In this document: positions 61,964-64,000 of the stretch, piece by piece
Layout of the letters: each line of letters begins with the position of its first letter
How positions within the stretch are numbered: the stretch's first letter is position 1
Source of the DNA: Denitrovibrio acetiphilus DSM 12809
GTDB taxonomy: Bacteria > Chrysiogenota > Deferribacteres > Deferribacterales > Geovibrionaceae
Assembly: GCF_000025725.1 (NCBI RefSeq)
Contig: NC_013943.1
Location: 1,674,001-1,738,000 of the forward strand
Direction: 5' to 3'
Length of the DNA: 64,000 nt
Notes under the pieces: generated by a model
Database searches by the model: none
Seen by the model: only the letters and a program-made list of their open reading frames with translations
What the model was told of the DNA's origin: nothing
Made by a program: the position numbers and the translations under genes

Positions 61964-64000
61964 TTATGCTTTTACGATTTCTACAAGGTTGTCATATGCG
62001 GCAAAGTTCGTTTCATCCACTAGTGTCTCCACCGGATTAATAGTCAGGTGAGTTAGTGTCTGATAATGCCCGTCGCTGAAAAACTCAGGAGTCCACCCCT
62101 GCGGTATGGCAACAACATTCGGCATAATACCTTCTGTAACAAAAGCTTTTACGACACAGTGACCACGGTCGTTATAGATTTTTACATTGTCACCATGCTT
62201 AATATTACGTTTGGCTGCATCTACCGGATTTATCTCCAGCATTGGTTCTTTGAAGATACCGTTAATGGCAGGTATTCCTATATGCTGGGTATGCACATTT
62301 GTCCTGTCGTGATACTGAATGAACATCAGAGGGTATTTCTTACCCAGTGGTCCTTTCGGGTCTTCGAGCATAGGTGTGTAAACAGGCAGTTCGTGCCCGA
62401 CAGGTTTCAGACGTTCTGAATAGAACTCAAACCTGCCTGTCTGGGTTTTATATTTCTGATCCATGAAAGCATTGACGATATCAAACCGTCCGTCTTTCCT
62501 GACAAACATTCCTTCTTCAACAAACTTTTTCCAGTTGAACCCTGCCATAGCCGGGTGTTTAGACCCTTCCAGATAGACACGGATCCAATCTTCATCTGTT
62601 CTGTTCCAGTATTTACCTTTTCCAAGTCTTTCAGCCACAGCGGAAAATATTTGTATATCAGATTTGCTCTCTCCATAAGGTTTAAGCATAGGCTGCTGAA
62701 GCATGATCCACGGTGTTTTATCAAATATGTCCCAGTTTTCGAACATATTTGTTGTAGGCAGCACAAGGTCAGCATATTTAGCTGTGTATGTCCAGTAAGG
62801 GTCGGAATGAACAATAAAAGATAACTTAGGAAGAACTTCATTAATAACACGGTTGGTGTCGGGACTTTGATTAAGAAAATTACTGGAAGCTATCCACAGA
62901 AAATCAATCTGATAAGGATCTGCCTTTGATATCATGTCGTAAATCTGGATGCCGTGCATTTTGCTTGCATCCGTACCGCCTGTATCTGCCCATGGGGAAC
63001 TGTTGAAAACAGGAACGTTGATACCGGGGATAGGGTTAACACCGGAAGTACCGCCGGCATGGGACGCTCCGCCACCGTTGACTCCTATGTAACCACATAC
63101 AGCCGCAAGTGTCGCCACTGTACGGAAAGGAGAATGTGAGTTATAAACTCTCTGCATCCCCTGCCCCATACGGATAGCGGAAGGGCTTTGCAGATAATCG
63201 CTGATAAGCTCTTTGATAACATCTTCACTGATGTTAGTTGCCTCAGCTGTCCACTTCAGCGTGTATTGTTTCAGACTATCCTGAAACAGCGCAAAAGAGG
63301 TTGAACACTTTTCACCCTGATAGCTTACAGAGCTGCTGAGCTGTGCTTTAACCCCTGGAGTGTCAGAAGCTACGACCTTACCCTTCTCATCAACAACGCA
63401 GAACTTATCGCCCATTTTCAGATATTGCCCGTCACTTTTCTTAACAAGCAAAGGACCGCAGCTGTTCTGAGTCAGCCACTCTTTATCATGAAGATCTTTG
63501 CTGATGATATAGCTCATCATCCCAAGAGCAAGAGCCGTGTCTCCACCGGGTTTTATCGGAATCCATTGATCGGCGATAGCAGCAGTGGAGCTGAATCTCG
63601 GGTCGATAACGATAACTTTTGTTCCATTCTGTTTTGCGTTAAGATAAAAACGGGCTTCACTGGTGTGAGTGTCTACTAAGTTACGCCCCCACACAATGAG
63701 TGTTTTAGAGTTCATATAGTCTCTGGAGTCGTGCGAACCGCGTTTCTGACCATAAACAAGATCCATCCCCATACTTGCGCCGTGGTCACTCATGATGCCT
63801 TCAGGTGTGAACGAAGTCCCTTCTATCGTTCTGGCGAAACGAAATGGTGAATCCCATGCAAATTTAGCAAGGTTCCCTGTCATTACGAAAAGACCTACGG
63901 ACTGTTTTCCGTATCTCTCCTGACTCTCTTTGATCTTTTCTGTGATCAGATCAAAAGCTTCATCCCATGAAATACGCTTAAACTTCCCCTCGCCTCTCTC
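61964..64000 (-). CDS. Molybdopterin-dependent oxidoreductase of the DMSO reductase family, 5' end outside the window
   Basis: The frame is open through the right edge, about 678 codons visible, starting ERGEGKFKRISWDEAFDLIT. The leader and the N-terminal iron-sulfur motif would lie outside. Conserved blocks include SDHGASMGMDLVYGQ near the expected metal-ligand loop, VIDPRFSSTAAIADQWIPIKPGGDTALALG, IGVNGGGASHAGGTSG, SDPYWTYTAKYADLVLPTT and the cofactor-binding tail HGDNVKIYNDRGHCVVKAFV. With the four-cluster subunit it forms an electron-accepting reductase. The metal ligand cannot be settled by eye, and the substrate is unknown (S-oxide, sulfur or metalloid oxyanion are possible). Confidence 0.9.
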   Translation of the reverse strand, partial: ERGEGKFKRISWDEAFDLITEKIKESQERYGKQSVGLFVMTGNLAKFAWDSPFRFARTIEGTSFTPEGIMSDHGASMGMDLVYGQKRGSHDSRDYMNSKTLIVWGRNLVDTHTSEARFYLNAKQNGTKVIVIDPRFSSTAAIADQWIPIKPGGDTALALGMMSYIISKDLHDKEWLTQNSCGPLLVKKSDGQYLKMGDKFCVVDEKGKVVASDTPGVKAQLSSSVSYQGEKCSTSFALFQDSLKQYTLKWTAEATNISEDVIKELISDYLQSPSAIRMGQGMQRVYNSHSPFRTVATLAAVCGYIGVNGGGASHAGGTSGVNPIPGINVPVFNSSPWADTGGTDASKMHGIQIYDMISKADPYQIDFLWIASSNFLNQSPDTNRVINEVLPKLSFIVHSDPYWTYTAKYADLVLPTTNMFENWDIFDKTPWIMLQQPMLKPYGESKSDIQIFSAVAERLGKGKYWNRTDEDWIRVYLEGSKHPAMAGFNWKKFVEEGMFVRKDGRFDIVNAFMDQKYKTQTGRFEFYSERLKPVGHELPVYTPMLEDPKGPLGKKYPLMFIQYHDRTNVHTQHIGIPAINGIFKEPMLEINPVDAAKRNIKHGDNVKIYNDRGHCVVKAFVTEGIMPNVVAIPQGWTPEFFSDGHYQTLTHLTINPVETLVDETNFAAYDNLVEIVKA

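Overview
The window is a Gram-negative bacterial chromosome segment of moderate to low G+C content. It carries TonB/ExbBD systems, outer-membrane beta-barrels, LpxR, TAT-exported molybdoenzymes of anaerobic respiration, chemoreceptors, a molybdate transporter behind ModE-type operators and an FNR-type site. This fits a motile, anaerobically respiring bacterium. A member of the Deferribacterota (Denitrovibrio-like) is my best guess, but that is inference and no taxonomic marker gene is present.

Layout. (1) 1-14165 is an iron-uptake island. On the minus strand a nine-gene run encodes DUF3450, a TtpC-like protein, ExbB, ExbD, TonB, a TPR protein, HemP, a TonB-dependent receptor and an ABC exporter-fold importer cut by the left edge. 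A second minus-strand operon encodes an RND exporter, a LolA-like protein and a DUF1302-like barrel. A plus-strand AraC/PchR-type regulator follows. Each operon is preceded by a Fur-box-like site and by a shared direct repeat with 21-bp period, probably the AraC-family operator. (2) 14346-18947 holds a bifunctional PFK-2/FBPase-2-like protein, then a roughly 3.2 kb insertion at tRNA-Pro(GGG). The insertion is flanked by a 66/67-bp direct repeat and contains an IS256-family element and a HigB/HigA-ImmA toxin-antitoxin pair. (3) 19268-23054 is a GlrK-QseG-GlrR-like sigma-54 signalling operon, divergent from a tiny exported protein that has its own sigma-54 promoter. (4) 23103-26559 encodes an aldehyde dehydrogenase, LpxR and a lipoprotein. 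(5) 27075-31514 is a pstSCAB phosphate transporter with a Pho-box-like site and an intercistronic terminator. (6) 31604-42411 has a chemoreceptor, an EamA transporter, metE under a cobalamin riboswitch, DUF3124, an acyl-CoA ligase with a perfect FNR-type site, and modABC behind two ModE-type operators. (7) 42584-47245 is an insertion-sequence cluster: an IS21 element with frameshifted istA interrupts a small gene, and a complete IS4 element has a 7-bp target duplication. (8) 47461-60012 encodes a lipoprotein, a kinase with a CxxCH Tll0287-like sensor, a chemoreceptor, an OmpR-type two-component pair, a TorA-type TMAO reductase, a monoheme cytochrome that seems to start at ATA, a small membrane protein and a porin. 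(9) 60194-64000 holds an MFS transporter, a four-cluster ferredoxin-like subunit and a molybdopterin oxidoreductase cut by the right edge.

The genes fit together as nutrient capture (iron, phosphate, molybdate), anaerobic respiration that depends on molybdate, and taxis and two-component sensing of the respiratory environment. A 230-260 bp hairpin-rich element occurs three times (26680, 37153, 58441), each time in an intergenic region.
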